NCBI RefSeq assembly: GCF_004331435.1
Contig: NZ_SJKA01000002.1
Coordinates: forward strand, 310,001-374,000
DNA: 64,000 nt
Direction of reading: 5' to 3'
From: Kribbella sindirgiensis
GTDB lineage: Bacteria; Actinomycetota; Actinomycetes; Propionibacteriales; Kribbellaceae
In this document: positions 9,101 to 16,507 of the stretch, in pieces
Position numbering within the stretch: position 1 is the first letter of the stretch
How the letters are laid out: every line of letters starts with the position of its first letter
The notes under the pieces: model-generated
What the model saw: only the letters and a program-made list of their open reading frames with translations
What the model was told of the DNA's origin: nothing
The model's database searches: none
Made by a program: the position numbers and the translations under genes

Positions 9101-10139
9101 TGCCCGCGATGATGCCGGACTCGAAACCACCACCGCTGTTGTCGAGCACCTTCCCGACCAGCAGTGTGGCGTCCGGTGCGACGCCCTTGTACTTCCCACC
9201 GGATGCGGCGCCGGACCCGACGATGGTGTCGGCCACGTGGGTGCCATGGCCGTGCTTGTCGGTGGCGTCCGACCCAGGTACGAAGCTCACTGCCTCGGTG
9301 ACCTTGCCGGCGAGGTCGGGGTGGGTCTGGTCGATCCCGGTGTCGAGTACGGCGACCTTGACGCCCTTGCCGGTGTAGCCGGCCTGCCACGCGGCCGGCG
9401 CACCGATCTGCGGCACGCTGACGTCCAGACTCGCTTGCACCTTGCCGTCGAGCCAGACGCTCGCCACACCGTCCAGTGTGCGAGCCGTCGGGGTGTCGAC
9501 GGCCGCCCAGAAGCCACGCGCCTGCGACTTGCCGAGCGTGACGGCCTCCGAACGAATACTGGGCAGTGCCTTCACGCGACGTGTGCCTGGCAGTGCGGAC
9601 GTGCTGCTGCTCTGGAGAATCAGGGGCAGTGTGGTGCTCTTGCTGTCGGTGTAGCCGTACTTCGTCAGGTAGGCCACGTCGAACAGCCGCCGGTCGAGGC
9701 GGCCCGTTCTGATCAGCTCGGACGCGTCGGACGGGTAGACGTAGTACCGGTCGCCTTGGTGCAGTTCGGTGAAGACGACCGGGCGGCCGTTCTCCCGTGG
9801 CGTCGGTGTGACGTCGGCGTCGAGCGGCGTACCGTCGGCGGTGAACCGGTACGTGACCTGGTCGCCGGTGATCAGCGTGACCTGCTCGCTCCCGGCCGCT
9901 TCCGCGACCTGCTGTGCGGCCGGCGGGACAGGAGGCGTGTCAGCAGCCCTTGCGGTGGTAGAGCCGAGCAGGAGTGCGAGAGCCGACAGCACTGCGACGG
10001 GGGCGCGCCATCCGATCCTGGGGCCTCCCGGCCTGGACTGAGGAGCGGAGGGAGCGAAGCGACCGGAGCGACGAGGGAAGGCCGGGAGTAACAGCCCCAG
10101 GATCCGCTGCGCCGGAGGCGCAGCATTCAACACAGTCAT
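6153..10139 (-). CDS. Giant secreted subtilisin-like serine protease (S8) with PA domain
   Basis: Extracellular endopeptidase of 1,328 residues. After a signal sequence (hydrophobic core about 48-60, cleavage after TTARA) and a propeptide, the S8 domain shows the triad: Asp266 in VAVLDTGID, His298 in HGHGTHV, Ser473 in LSGTSMATPHVAGAAALLAQ, with oxyanion Asn394 in AAGND. A protease-associated domain follows around 900-980 (GAVVLLDVSDLCPA, AGAAGVLLYGARG), then beta-rich C-terminal modules. The start is ATG 10139; an upstream extension would overlap the divergent regulator. The N-terminus is unusually long: codons 14-42 derive from a palindromic insertion (10014-10104), described separately. 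The family is usually secreted and self-processed. Confidence 0.92.
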   Translation of the reverse strand: MTVLNAAPPAQRILGLLLPAFPRRSGRFAPSAPQSRPGGPRIGWRAPVAVLSALALLLGSTTARAADTPPVPPAAQQVAEAAGSEQVTLITGDQVTYRFTADGTPLDADVTPTPRENGRPVVFTELHQGDRYYVYPSDASELIRTGRLDRRLFDVAYLTKYGYTDSKSTTLPLILQSSSTSALPGTRRVKALPSIRSEAVTLGKSQARGFWAAVDTPTARTLDGVASVWLDGKVQASLDVSVPQIGAPAAWQAGYTGKGVKVAVLDTGIDQTHPDLAGKVTEAVSFVPGSDATDKHGHGTHVADTIVGSGAASGGKYKGVAPDATLLVGKVLDNSGGGFESGIIAGMQWAASQGADVISMSLGGCCTDGKDPMSQAVNDLTAQYHTLFVIAAGNDAAAGTLGAPGVADAALTVAAVDKQDQRASFSSQGPRRVDYGLKPDISAPGVSIVAARAAGTSLGPLVGDKYTSLSGTSMATPHVAGAAALLAQQHPDWTGEQLKSHLISSSKQIDGTAYQVGSGRVDVARAVTQGVYSTGNLDFGILPEPYDVPATKTITYVNTTAQPVTLQLTASIKATEGTAPPNALQVPATVTVPANGSAPVTATFDPSGPGTWYQGSIVATAGQTELRNAVAAYTHAARHKLTGSIKLPAGATDVQYNTWYFLRTDDQNDLDITNNVGYAGGAQNISGTLDEGTYSVQTSINWRDAAGNPQVTLLTSPQVDVRSDQNVVLDASTASRVSTRTPLASVPVDSQVGWTQTSATGMWTLRVSASSLYKKEWGLWVTPTQQVTVGGFLWRDDRLLTTPPVAMYAGGRTLDAKYVSLEAEDPRFDGTKVLPLVFGTPARGAVVLLDVSDLCPAAAWSCKSGVLARAQAAHQAGAAGVLLYGARGRAVPVDDVAVPIPVLTIPAEQGQALRAHLPRVVTVRGKAAMPYVYAMSYPVEGRVPLVQKTVSPRDVYRFDSSYHGDAPGTVALSWNAAKKYGRSLGSVKLTMRGPGTLTEYVGPIQDDVRRSRGAGLTYDAPADMEAFHRTGWVQSRGDVLTRPGRRTDTFGEQPLVHSALRTVTPEDNDYTWQLCQACRSGNIFMPWHTQSSDGLATGTQTYYIPEILRGEPQTQIKLWGPDGQEIPVEQGFWVFFIAVIGVPYFVLPDAPGRYRMTETYPAPYKLQKWSRTVASEWTFTTAKPTDGFPYRPPKGYGVHCGTWDTITRLGQDKGSCAANSQLYLGYDLGLRLNNTLPAGRDNRITISGYHHSYLGSDPELTSLKLSVSYDDGATWQSVRTTKSGRSEYTAVLQHPRSASAVSLRTEGVDAAGNTIKQTITRAYGITTR
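10014..10104. repeat. Palindromic MITE-like insertion inside the subtilase signal-peptide region
   Basis: Inverted arms at 10014-10034 and 10079-10104 pair as GATCCTGGGG/CCCCAGGATC and CTCCCGGCCT/AGGCCGGGAG, with a few unpaired bases on one side. The middle is rich in GGAGCGAAGCGA-type repeats. The two GATC ends lie 87 bp apart, a multiple of three, so the reading frame is kept. Removing 87 bp leaves a normal signal peptide (APPAQRIGWRAPVAVLSALA). GATC could be the target duplication or the end of the repeat; being palindromic it cannot tell which. Confidence 0.6.
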
Positions 10140-10165
10140 GGCGCTGAGGCTGTCAGGGGTGCGAC

Positions 10166-11182
10166 ATGTCCGGAAGCGGTCTGGCTGTGCAGTTCCCGCC
10201 AATGGCGGAAACCGGAGATGATCGGTCAGTGCTCGAGTCACTCGGTCTGAACCGCGAGGAGCAGGCCCTGTACGAGGAACTCGTGTCCCGACCTCCGGTC
10301 CGCGCAACAGAGCTGGCCGGGTCCAGTGCGCTGGCCAAGCTGGTCGACCTCGATCTCGTCACCCTGATCAACACAGATCCGCCGAGGTACGTCGTACTGC
10401 CGCCGGACACCGCCCTGGACGTGCTGGCCCGACGGCGCGAGCGGGAGCTGGCGGATGCCCGTCGGAAGATGGTGGAGCTGACGGTGCGGTTCCACGGGAG
10501 TACGGCGCGACGCGAGCCGGCCGACCTGGTCGAAGTGCTGCACGGTGACCAGGAGATCGCGCAGACCATGAGCAGGTTGTTGCTGGGCGCACGGAACGAG
10601 GTGTGCGGCTGGGACGCGCCGCCGTACCGCGACGACCCGAACCAGGTGAATCAACTGGAGATCGACCAGCTGAAGCGCGGTGTCTCGTTCCGCGTGATCT
10701 ATGACCGTCGCGGTTCGGTGGACCGGCCGGGGCGGCTGGCCGCGCTGATCCAGGGCATCGCGGACGGCGAGCAGGCCCGGGTCGGCGACGTACCGATGAA
10801 GCTGATCGTCACCGATGCGCCGATGGCCTTCGTCCCGTTCGACGTCCACGCGACGCGTCACGAAACCGCGCTGCTGATCCACGACCCGGTGATGGTGGAA
10901 GGTCTGGCCGCGTTGTTCGAGCTGTACTGGCGCAAGGCCGTCCCGTTGGCGACGTACGACCCCCAGCCGCCGGCTACGGACCGTCCGACGGCGGCAGAAC
11001 GCGAGCTGCTCGCTCTACTGATGTCCGGCTTCACCGACAACGAGATGGCGGTCCATCTGGGCTGGAGCGAGCGGACCGTCCGCAAACACATCGACGGGAT
11101 GCGGCACCGCCTCAACGCCGACACGCGCTTCGAAGCGGGCTACCAGGCCGTACTGCGGGGCTGGCTGGGACACCGTGGGTGA
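10166..11182 (+). CDS. TrmB-like winged-helix / LuxR HTH regulator
   Basis: 338 residues. The N-terminal 15-105 region is TrmB-like: a winged helix (LGLNREEQALYEELVSRPPV) plus a helical hinge (LARRRERELADARRKMVELT). Residues 110-260 resemble the phospholipase-D-like fold that often follows TrmB in Streptomyces regulators. The C-terminus (about 275-335) is a LuxR helix-turn-helix (LMSGFTDNEMAVHLGWSERT VRKHIDGM, written with a break). AGGGG 6 nt before ATG 10166 supports the start. It is divergent from the subtilase gene with 26 bp between the start codons, and overlaps its paralogue downstream by 8 bp. A role in protease control is inferred from position only. Confidence 0.8.
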   Translation: MSGSGLAVQFPPMAETGDDRSVLESLGLNREEQALYEELVSRPPVRATELAGSSALAKLVDLDLVTLINTDPPRYVVLPPDTALDVLARRRERELADARRKMVELTVRFHGSTARREPADLVEVLHGDQEIAQTMSRLLLGARNEVCGWDAPPYRDDPNQVNQLEIDQLKRGVSFRVIYDRRGSVDRPGRLAALIQGIADGEQARVGDVPMKLIVTDAPMAFVPFDVHATRHETALLIHDPVMVEGLAALFELYWRKAVPLATYDPQPPATDRPTAAERELLALLMSGFTDNEMAVHLGWSERTVRKHIDGMRHRLNADTRFEAGYQAVLRGWLGHRG

Positions 11183-11975
11183 CCTGACGGCGCTGGGCCT
11201 GTCCCCGGATGAGGAGGCGATCTACAGCGCTCTCGTCGCGTCTGGCCCCTCCGACAACGAGCAGAACGCCCTACTGACCAGCCTGATCGCCAAGGGCCTC
11301 GTCAGTCGCGTGGGCGAGCGTTACGTGGCGGTGGCGCCGGACATCGCGTTGGAGGTGCTGCTGCTGGAGCAGGAGCGCCTACTGCGTGACGCACGCGCAC
11401 ACATCGACGACCTGTCAGCGGCGTACCGCAAGCACACCGGGACTCCGACCGCGACGCTGGTCGAGCTGGTGACAGGTGGTGGGGCAGTCCGGCAGCGGAT
11501 CGACCAGGTGCAGGCAGCGGCCCGGACCGAGCTGCGTCGACTCGTCAAGGCGCCGTACGGCGATCCGCCTGTGCAGCGGGCTGAGTACAGGACCGTGTAT
11601 GAGCACGGCGTACTCGATGCGCATGGCAACGAGACCGCACGAGTGCTGCCGGCACTGCCGATCCACCTGTACCTGGCTGACGATCGGCTGGCGCTGGTAC
11701 TGCTGAGCGCGGAGTCCGCCGTACTGGTGCAGCCGTGCGGTCTGTTCGATGCGTTCGTCGAGTTGTTCGAGGCGTTGTGGGAGGGCGCGCTCCCGGTGAA
11801 GGCCGACGGCACCCTCGTCAAGCTCCTCCTCGCAGGTCTGACCGACCAGGCCATTGCCCGGCAGCTGGGGGTCAGCGAACGGACGGCACAGCGGAAGATC
11901 GCGGCGCTGATGCAGGAGCTCGGCGCACGGACCCGGTTTCAGGCTGGCGCTCAAGCTGCGATCAAGGGTCAATAA
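11175..11975 (+). CDS. Second, shorter TrmB-like / LuxR HTH regulator
   Basis: 266 residues, clearly a diverged paralogue of the gene before it: LTALGLSPDEEAIYSALVAS at the start, LLLEQERLLRDARAHIDDLS hinge, and a C-terminal LuxR HTH (LLAGLTDQAIARQLGVSERT). The N-terminal winged helix and the middle ligand-binding part are shortened, so it may have lost one function and work as a heterodimer partner. GTG start inside the previous gene (8-bp overlap), which indicates translational coupling and co-expression. Confidence 0.75.
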   Translation: MGDLTALGLSPDEEAIYSALVASGPSDNEQNALLTSLIAKGLVSRVGERYVAVAPDIALEVLLLEQERLLRDARAHIDDLSAAYRKHTGTPTATLVELVTGGGAVRQRIDQVQAAARTELRRLVKAPYGDPPVQRAEYRTVYEHGVLDAHGNETARVLPALPIHLYLADDRLALVLLSAESAVLVQPCGLFDAFVELFEALWEGALPVKADGTLVKLLLAGLTDQAIARQLGVSERTAQRKIAALMQELGARTRFQAGAQAAIKGQ

Positions 11976-11976
11976 T

Positions 11977-12498
11977 GTGCCTGTGAGCACCGAGGAGATC
12001 GCTGGCGTCATGAAGAAGGCCGGACTCGTTTGGCTGGCGTGGGACGGCGGGCGACCGGTGCCGGCGTGGTTCTCCACGGTCGAGGGGCAGTACGTCGTCC
12101 TGGCGGACTCAGCCGACGGCGCGGAGCAGCCGCTGCCCGGACTCGCAGCAGCCGCCGCGGTCGAGGTCGTCGTACCGGCCAAGCCGGCCACGAACCGTCT
12201 GGCGAGCTGGAAGGCGACGGTGCGGCGGCTGGAGCCCGGGAGCGACGAGTGGACAGCAGCCGCGCAGGTACTCCGCAGCGAGCGGCTGAACGCAGCCGAG
12301 CTGGACACTCAGCTGCAGCGGTGGAGCACCGAGGCGGACATCCTCGTACTGGAGCCCACCGGTGAGATCAGCGAGTCGGCCGGGCGGTACGACGCCAGAC
12401 CGCGGACCGAGGCCCCGGTACCGACCCGGGCCACGACCCGCGGCAAGGCACCGACCACACTGCACCGCCCAGTACGCCGCCGCCCCAAGCTGAGCTAG
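11977..12498 (+). CDS. Hypothetical protein, possibly a flavin-type split-barrel
   Basis: 173 residues, no family recognised with certainty. The first 125 residues read as alternating strands (GLVWLAWDGGRPVPAWFST, GQYVVLADSADGAEQPLPGL, VEVVVPAKPATNRLASWKAT) and loosely resemble PNPOx-like split-barrel proteins; the last 50 residues are basic, Pro/Thr-rich and probably disordered. GTG 11977 is preferred because AAGGG lies 8 nt upstream; GTG 11983 is the alternative. One base separates it from the regulator gene, so it is probably in the same transcript. It precedes the MgtE-N/CBS gene, which has its own promoter. Confidence 0.5.
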   Translation: MPVSTEEIAGVMKKAGLVWLAWDGGRPVPAWFSTVEGQYVVLADSADGAEQPLPGLAAAAAVEVVVPAKPATNRLASWKATVRRLEPGSDEWTAAAQVLRSERLNAAELDTQLQRWSTEADILVLEPTGEISESAGRYDARPRTEAPVPTRATTRGKAPTTLHRPVRRRPKLS

Positions 12499-12531
12499 CC
12501 AGGGTTCCGCCGAGACTCAGGTTCGACGGGT

Positions 12532-12537
12532 TAGCCT
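12532..12537 (+). promoter_or_regulatory. -10 element of the leaderless MgtE-N/CBS gene
   Basis: TAGCCT followed by 6 nt and the ATG at 12544, with no SD. The same hexamer and spacing occur before the mrp gene at 16651-16656. Confidence 0.5.
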
Positions 12538-12543
12538 TCGACC

Positions 12544-13842
12544 ATGAGCGGATCACCGTCGCGGGTATACGTCGCCCGGTTGGCGGGTCTGCCGGTGTAC
12601 GACCCGAACGGGGACCAGGTCGGCAAGGTCCGGGACGTGGTGGCCATGATGCGCCAGGGCGACCAGCCGCCCCGCGTGCTCGGCCTGGTCGTCGAGGTGT
12701 TCACCCGGCGGCGCATCTTCCTGCCGATGACCCGGGTCACCTCCGTCGACATCGGCCACGTCGTCACCACCGGTCTGGTCAACATGCGGCGGTTCGAGCA
12801 GCGCACGACCGAAGTACTCGTCCTCGGCGAACTGCTCGACCGGACCGTCACCATTGCCGACACCGGCACCACCGCAGTGGTGTACGACATGGCGATGGAG
12901 CAGTGGCGGACCCGGGACTGGCTCCTGACGAAGGTGGCGGTCCGGGAGGGTTCGAAACGGTTCCGGCGCCGCGGACAGACCCACGTGCTCGACTGGATCG
13001 ACGTGACCGGCTTCACCCAGGACGAGGAGGGACAGGGCGCGACACACATCCTGGCCGCGTTCGAGTCCATGCGGCCGGCCGACCTGGCCGGCGTACTGCA
13101 CGATCTGTCCCCCAAGCGCCGCAAGGAGATCGCCGTCGCGCTGAACGACGAGCGGCTGGCCGACGTACTCGAGGAGCTTCCCGAAGACATCCAGGTCGAG
13201 ATCCTCGACGGTCTGGACACTGAACGGGCTGCGGACGTCCTGGAGGAGATGTCCCCGGACGACGCGGCCGACCTGATTGCCGAGCTGCCTACCGAGACAG
13301 CCGAGCGCCTCCTCACGCTGATGGAACCTGAGGAAGCAGAAGACGTACGGCGGCTGCTGACCTACGAGGAGCGCACTGCCGGCGGCATGATGACGTCCGA
13401 ACCGGTCATCCTGCCCGTCGACGCCACTGTGGCCGATGCCCTCGCCCACGTACGCAACGCGGAGCTCAGCCCCGCACTGGCCGCGATGATCTACGTGTGC
13501 CGGCCACCGCTGGAGACGCCGACCGGACGGTTCATCGGAATCGGCCACATCCAGCGCCTGCTGCGCGAGCCCCCGTCCGAGCTGGTGTCCGCGGTACTGG
13601 ACACCGATCTGGACGGCCTGCGGCCGGACGACAGCCTGCAGACGGTCAGCAAGTACCTGGCGACGTACAACCTGGTCGCCGCACCGGTGCTCGACGACGA
13701 GGGCCGGCTGATCGGTGCGGTGACCGTCGACGACGTACTGGACCATCTGCTTCCGAGTGACTGGCGGGAGCACGACCACGCGGATCACCTGGAACAGTCA
13801 GAGCTCCCCGAGCCGCAGGAGGTGGATCACGATGCCCCGTGA
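12544..13842 (+). CDS. PRC-barrel / MgtE N-domain / CBS-pair protein lacking the Mg2+ channel
   Basis: 432 residues, soluble. Order: PRC-barrel-like domain (residues 5-150, VYVARLAGLPVYDPNGDQVG), MgtE superhelical N-domain (about 180-280, with LADVLEELPEDIQVEILDGL and AADVLEEMSPDDAADLIAEL), then two CBS motifs (GGMMTSEPVILPVDATVADA and GLRPDDSLQTVSKYLATYN, to about 415). In true MgtE channels these domains sense cytosolic Mg2+ and gate five membrane helices, which are missing here. It overlaps the DUF1003 membrane protein gene by 11 bp, so the two probably act together, perhaps as a split sensor and membrane partner. M. tuberculosis has the same pairing near mrp, as I recall. Confidence 0.85.
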   Translation: MSGSPSRVYVARLAGLPVYDPNGDQVGKVRDVVAMMRQGDQPPRVLGLVVEVFTRRRIFLPMTRVTSVDIGHVVTTGLVNMRRFEQRTTEVLVLGELLDRTVTIADTGTTAVVYDMAMEQWRTRDWLLTKVAVREGSKRFRRRGQTHVLDWIDVTGFTQDEEGQGATHILAAFESMRPADLAGVLHDLSPKRRKEIAVALNDERLADVLEELPEDIQVEILDGLDTERAADVLEEMSPDDAADLIAELPTETAERLLTLMEPEEAEDVRRLLTYEERTAGGMMTSEPVILPVDATVADALAHVRNAELSPALAAMIYVCRPPLETPTGRFIGIGHIQRLLREPPSELVSAVLDTDLDGLRPDDSLQTVSKYLATYNLVAAPVLDDEGRLIGAVTVDDVLDHLLPSDWREHDHADHLEQSELPEPQEVDHDAP

Positions 13843-14392
13843 CGACCGCAGCGCGGACGACCGCCGCCAGCGCGGCAGCAACGCCGCCGAGGAACGCCGG
13901 CTGATGCGGAGCACCAACCGCCTCGACATCCCGCGCGAGCTGCGCCGCACGATCGCCTTGCGCTCGGCGTACGACGCGGACGCGTTCGGGCGGCTGTCCG
14001 AACGGATCGCGCGCTTCCTCGGCACGGGACAGTTCCTGGTCTACATGACCGCGACCATCCTGTTCTGGGTCGGCTGGAACATCTTCGCGCCGGAGAGCGT
14101 GCGCTTCGACCAGTACCCGTTCATCTTCCTCACGCTCGCGCTCAGCCTGCAGGCGTCGTACGCCGCTCCGCTGATCCTGCTCGCCCAGAACCGCCAGGAG
14201 GCCCGCGACCGGGTGCAGTACGAGCGCGACCGGGACGTCGACGCCCGGACCCGGGCCGACATGGAGTTCCTGGCCCGCGAGGTGGCGGCGCTGCGGATGG
14301 CGGTCGGCGAGGTCGCCACCCGCGACTTCCTGCGCTCCGAGCTCCGCTCCCTGCTCGCCGACCTCGACACACGCGAGGGCGACCGGGTTTGA
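13832..14392 (+). CDS. DUF1003 membrane protein
   Basis: 186 residues. DUF1003 proteins have two membrane helices; here they are YMTATILFWVGWNIFA (about 70-85) and FIFLTLALSLQASYAAPLIL (about 98-117), followed by the family-typical LAQNRQEARDRVQYERDRDV and a charged helical tail. Function in the family is unknown. ATG 13832 has GGAGGT about 7 nt upstream and lies 11 bp inside the previous gene, so translation is probably coupled. The partner gene encodes Mg2+-sensor-like domains, which suggests a role in divalent cation homeostasis; this is inference. Confidence 0.85.
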   Translation: MPRDDRSADDRRQRGSNAAEERRLMRSTNRLDIPRELRRTIALRSAYDADAFGRLSERIARFLGTGQFLVYMTATILFWVGWNIFAPESVRFDQYPFIFLTLALSLQASYAAPLILLAQNRQEARDRVQYERDRDVDARTRADMEFLAREVAALRMAVGEVATRDFLRSELRSLLADLDTREGDRV

Positions 14393-14418
14393 CTGCGAGC
14401 TACCCTCGCTAGCAGGTA

Positions 14419-14473
14419 AGAGGTCGCGCGAAGAGGCGGCGCGGAGCAGGCGCCAGCTCTTCGCGGGACCTCT
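14419..14473. repeat. Palindromic element B (between DUF1003 and htpX genes)
   Basis: Arms 14419-14435 and 14457-14473 are 17 bp with one mismatch and begin AGAGGTCGCGCGAAGAG; an inner GGCGC/GCGCC pair continues the stem. The outer AGAGGTCGCGC is shared with element D at 50794. It ends 15 bp before the htpX start and just before the SD, so transcripts would carry a strong hairpin. Confidence 0.65.
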
Positions 14474-14488
14474 CAGGAAGGACGTGGG

Positions 14489-15382
14489 ATGAAGACTCGA
14501 TTCGCGCCTGATCGCGGGCTGTCCAGCCGGATGCTGATCACCAGTTTCCTGCTCGGACTGCTGTACGTCGGCTTCGTGGCGCTGCTGATCGCACTGACCC
14601 GGAGCGCGGTGCTCGCGGTGCTGATCGCCGGCGGCATGCTCTTCGCGCAGTACTGGTTCTCCGACCGGATCGCGCTGTTCGCGATGCACGGCAAGATCGT
14701 CACACCCGAGGAGGCGCCGCAGCTGCACGGCGCGATCGACCGGCTGTGCGCGCTCGCCGACATGCCGAAGCCGCGGGTCGCGATCGCCGACGTCGACCTG
14801 CCGAACGCGTTCGCCACCGGTCGCAACCCGAAGAACGCCGTCGTCTGCGTGACCACCGGCGTCATGCGCCGCCTGGACGCCGACGAACTGGAGGGCGTGC
14901 TGGCGCACGAGCTCTCGCACGTCGCGCACCGGGACGTCGCGGTGATGACGATCGCGTCGTTCCTCGGCGTACTCGCCGGCCTGATCACCCGCTTCGGCCT
15001 GTACGGCGGCCTGGGGCGGAACCGCGACCAGAACGCGGCGGTGATCATGCTGACGATCATCGGGGTGTCCATCGCCGTGTACGCGATCTCGTTCCTGCTG
15101 ACCCGGGCCCTGTCGCGGTACCGCGAACTGGCCGCGGACCGGGCCGGAGCGATGCTGACCGGCAGACCCTCGACGCTGGCATCGGCATTGACGAAGATCA
15201 GCGGGGACATCGCACAGATACCGTCCCGCGACCTGCGCCAGGCGCAGGCGTTCAACGCGTTCTTCTTCGCGCCGGCGATCACCGGCAAGAGCCTGTCGTC
15301 GCTGTTCTCCACGCACCCGTCGCTCGAGACACGCCTCGACCGCCTCGGTACGCTCTCCCGCGAGCTGGGCGAGCAAGCTTAG
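14489..15382 (+). CDS. htpX: HtpX family membrane zinc metalloprotease
   Basis: Membrane-quality-control endopeptidase acting on the cytoplasmic side. 297 residues: two N-terminal helices (LITSFLLGLLYVGFVALLIA and AVLAVLIAGGMLFAQYW), zinc site HELSH at about 150 with the catalytic Glu, a further membrane pair (IASFLGVLAGLI, VIMLTIIGVSIAVYAISFLL), and the third zinc ligand Glu in YRELAADRAG. All key residues are present. ATG 14489 follows AGGAAGGA with a 6-nt gap. The next gene, pspAB, is 4 bp away, a pairing common in Actinobacteria and Archaea that links HtpX to PspA-like stress response. Confidence 0.93.
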   Translation: MKTRFAPDRGLSSRMLITSFLLGLLYVGFVALLIALTRSAVLAVLIAGGMLFAQYWFSDRIALFAMHGKIVTPEEAPQLHGAIDRLCALADMPKPRVAIADVDLPNAFATGRNPKNAVVCVTTGVMRRLDADELEGVLAHELSHVAHRDVAVMTIASFLGVLAGLITRFGLYGGLGRNRDQNAAVIMLTIIGVSIAVYAISFLLTRALSRYRELAADRAGAMLTGRPSTLASALTKISGDIAQIPSRDLRQAQAFNAFFFAPAITGKSLSSLFSTHPSLETRLDRLGTLSRELGEQA

Positions 15383-15386
15383 ACAC

Positions 15387-15950
15387 ATGGGCCTTCTCGA
15401 CATCCTGCTCGGCCGGAGCAAAGCCGTCCCGCCGAATCTCGATCAGTTGTTCTCGCTTCCGTCGGCCGCGATCACCTTGGAGACCGCGGCCGGCTTCCGT
15501 CCGACGGGCAGTGGCTCGGTCTGTTTCAAGGCGGCCGAGGGCGGTGGGTTCACCGCACTGCGCGAGGAGGTCGACAAGCTGCTCGCGCTGGACAACGGCA
15601 AGTTCACCAGTACGACGGACTCGTACGGCTTCACCTGGCTGGTCCGGCAGACGGCCCCGGACGATCTGGAGACCCTGGTCACCGACCTGCACGCGGTCAA
15701 CACGTCCCTGGTCGACGCGGGCTTCGGCAACGCCTTGCTGTGCACCCTGGTCGCCTTCACCAACGGCAGCCAGTCCGTGGGCCTCGTCTACCTCTACAAA
15801 CGCGGCTCCTGGTACCCGTTCGTCCCCGTCGGCACCGACCGCCGCGACAACGCCCAGGAACTACAGATCAAGTCCGTCGTCGGCGCGGACCTGAACTTCG
15901 AATCGGACCTCTCCCGCTGGTTCCCCATCTACGGCGCCCCCGGCCTGTGA
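15387..15950 (+). CDS. pspAB: PspA-associated protein PspAB
   Basis: 187 residues, beginning MGLLDILLGRSKAVPPNLDQ, with strand-rich middle (YGFTWLVRQTAPDDLETLVT, GLVYLYKRGSWYPFVPVG) and WFPIYGAPGL end. This matches the PspAB family, found beside htpX and sometimes PspAA/PspA. It has no membrane segment and no known enzymatic residues. Biochemical role is not known to me; envelope-stress accessory is the working idea from gene neighbourhood. It lies 4 bp after htpX, so they form one operon. No pspA gene is in this window. Confidence 0.8.
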   Translation: MGLLDILLGRSKAVPPNLDQLFSLPSAAITLETAAGFRPTGSGSVCFKAAEGGGFTALREEVDKLLALDNGKFTSTTDSYGFTWLVRQTAPDDLETLVTDLHAVNTSLVDAGFGNALLCTLVAFTNGSQSVGLVYLYKRGSWYPFVPVGTDRRDNAQELQIKSVVGADLNFESDLSRWFPIYGAPGL

Positions 15951-16092
15951 ACCGCCCGCACCCGCTCGCCCCACCCGCACCGCCCCAGCCAGCACTTTTC
16001 GAGGGGATATCCGGCTCTTGTGATGCATGTGTGGGTGGGTTGGGCTGATCCGACTCCGCCTCGACCGACATAGCGCAGTCGCCCGTGGTCCT

Positions 16093-16173
16093 CGAGTCGT
16101 GGATTTCGGCGACCAAAGCGCAGCCTAGATCCACGACTCGCTGTTCCGGCGGCCAACCAAACGCCACGACTCG
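16093..16173. repeat. Inverted repeat CGAGTCGTGGAT with a third partial copy
   Basis: CGAGTCGTGGAT at 16093-16104 is perfectly inverted as ATCCACGACTCG at 16129-16140, and CCACGACTCG returns at 16164-16173. It could fold as a 12-bp stem with a 24-nt loop. There is no T-tract, so a classic terminator is unlikely, though it lies downstream of pspAB. Confidence 0.45.
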
Positions 16174-16507
16174 ACGCGAGCAGTCGAGGTTGTCCGGCGC
16201 TTGTGACCCGGCTCCCGGGGCACCTGGCCGGCGGTGACCACGATCGTCGTGGAGTTGGTGGCTGGTAGGAGGATTTTGCTGGGATAGCGCCAGAAATCCT
16301 CCACGGACGTGACGGAAACCCTCCACCAAGGCGGTCGGCCGGCGAGCAAGGGCAGTAGGACCTTACGTCGCGGCGGGCGGGCCGCGCCGTGAGCCGGTCG
16401 CGCCTCCCCCCACGGATCAGTTCACAAGGATCGGTTATCCCCTCGCGTGCAGGGTTCTCCCCTCGCATATCAGTAGACAGCTCCAACACGAGGGGTTATC
16501 CACTGAT

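Noticed and set aside
8223..10091. A 622-codon open frame on the plus strand opposite the subtilase gene
   Set aside because: Arg/Val/Asp-rich translation without motifs; it is the antisense shadow of a high-GC gene whose sense strand has clear S8 motifs.
13646..15421. A 591-codon minus-strand frame across the CBS, DUF1003 and htpX genes
   Set aside because: It spans three well-supported plus-strand genes and intergenic element B and has shadow-type composition.
16490..16503. TTATCCAC resembling a DnaA box, with iterons around it: an origin of replication?
   Set aside because: No dnaA, dnaN, rpmH or replication gene is near and only one box approaches the consensus. The repeats are reported as an unknown motif instead.
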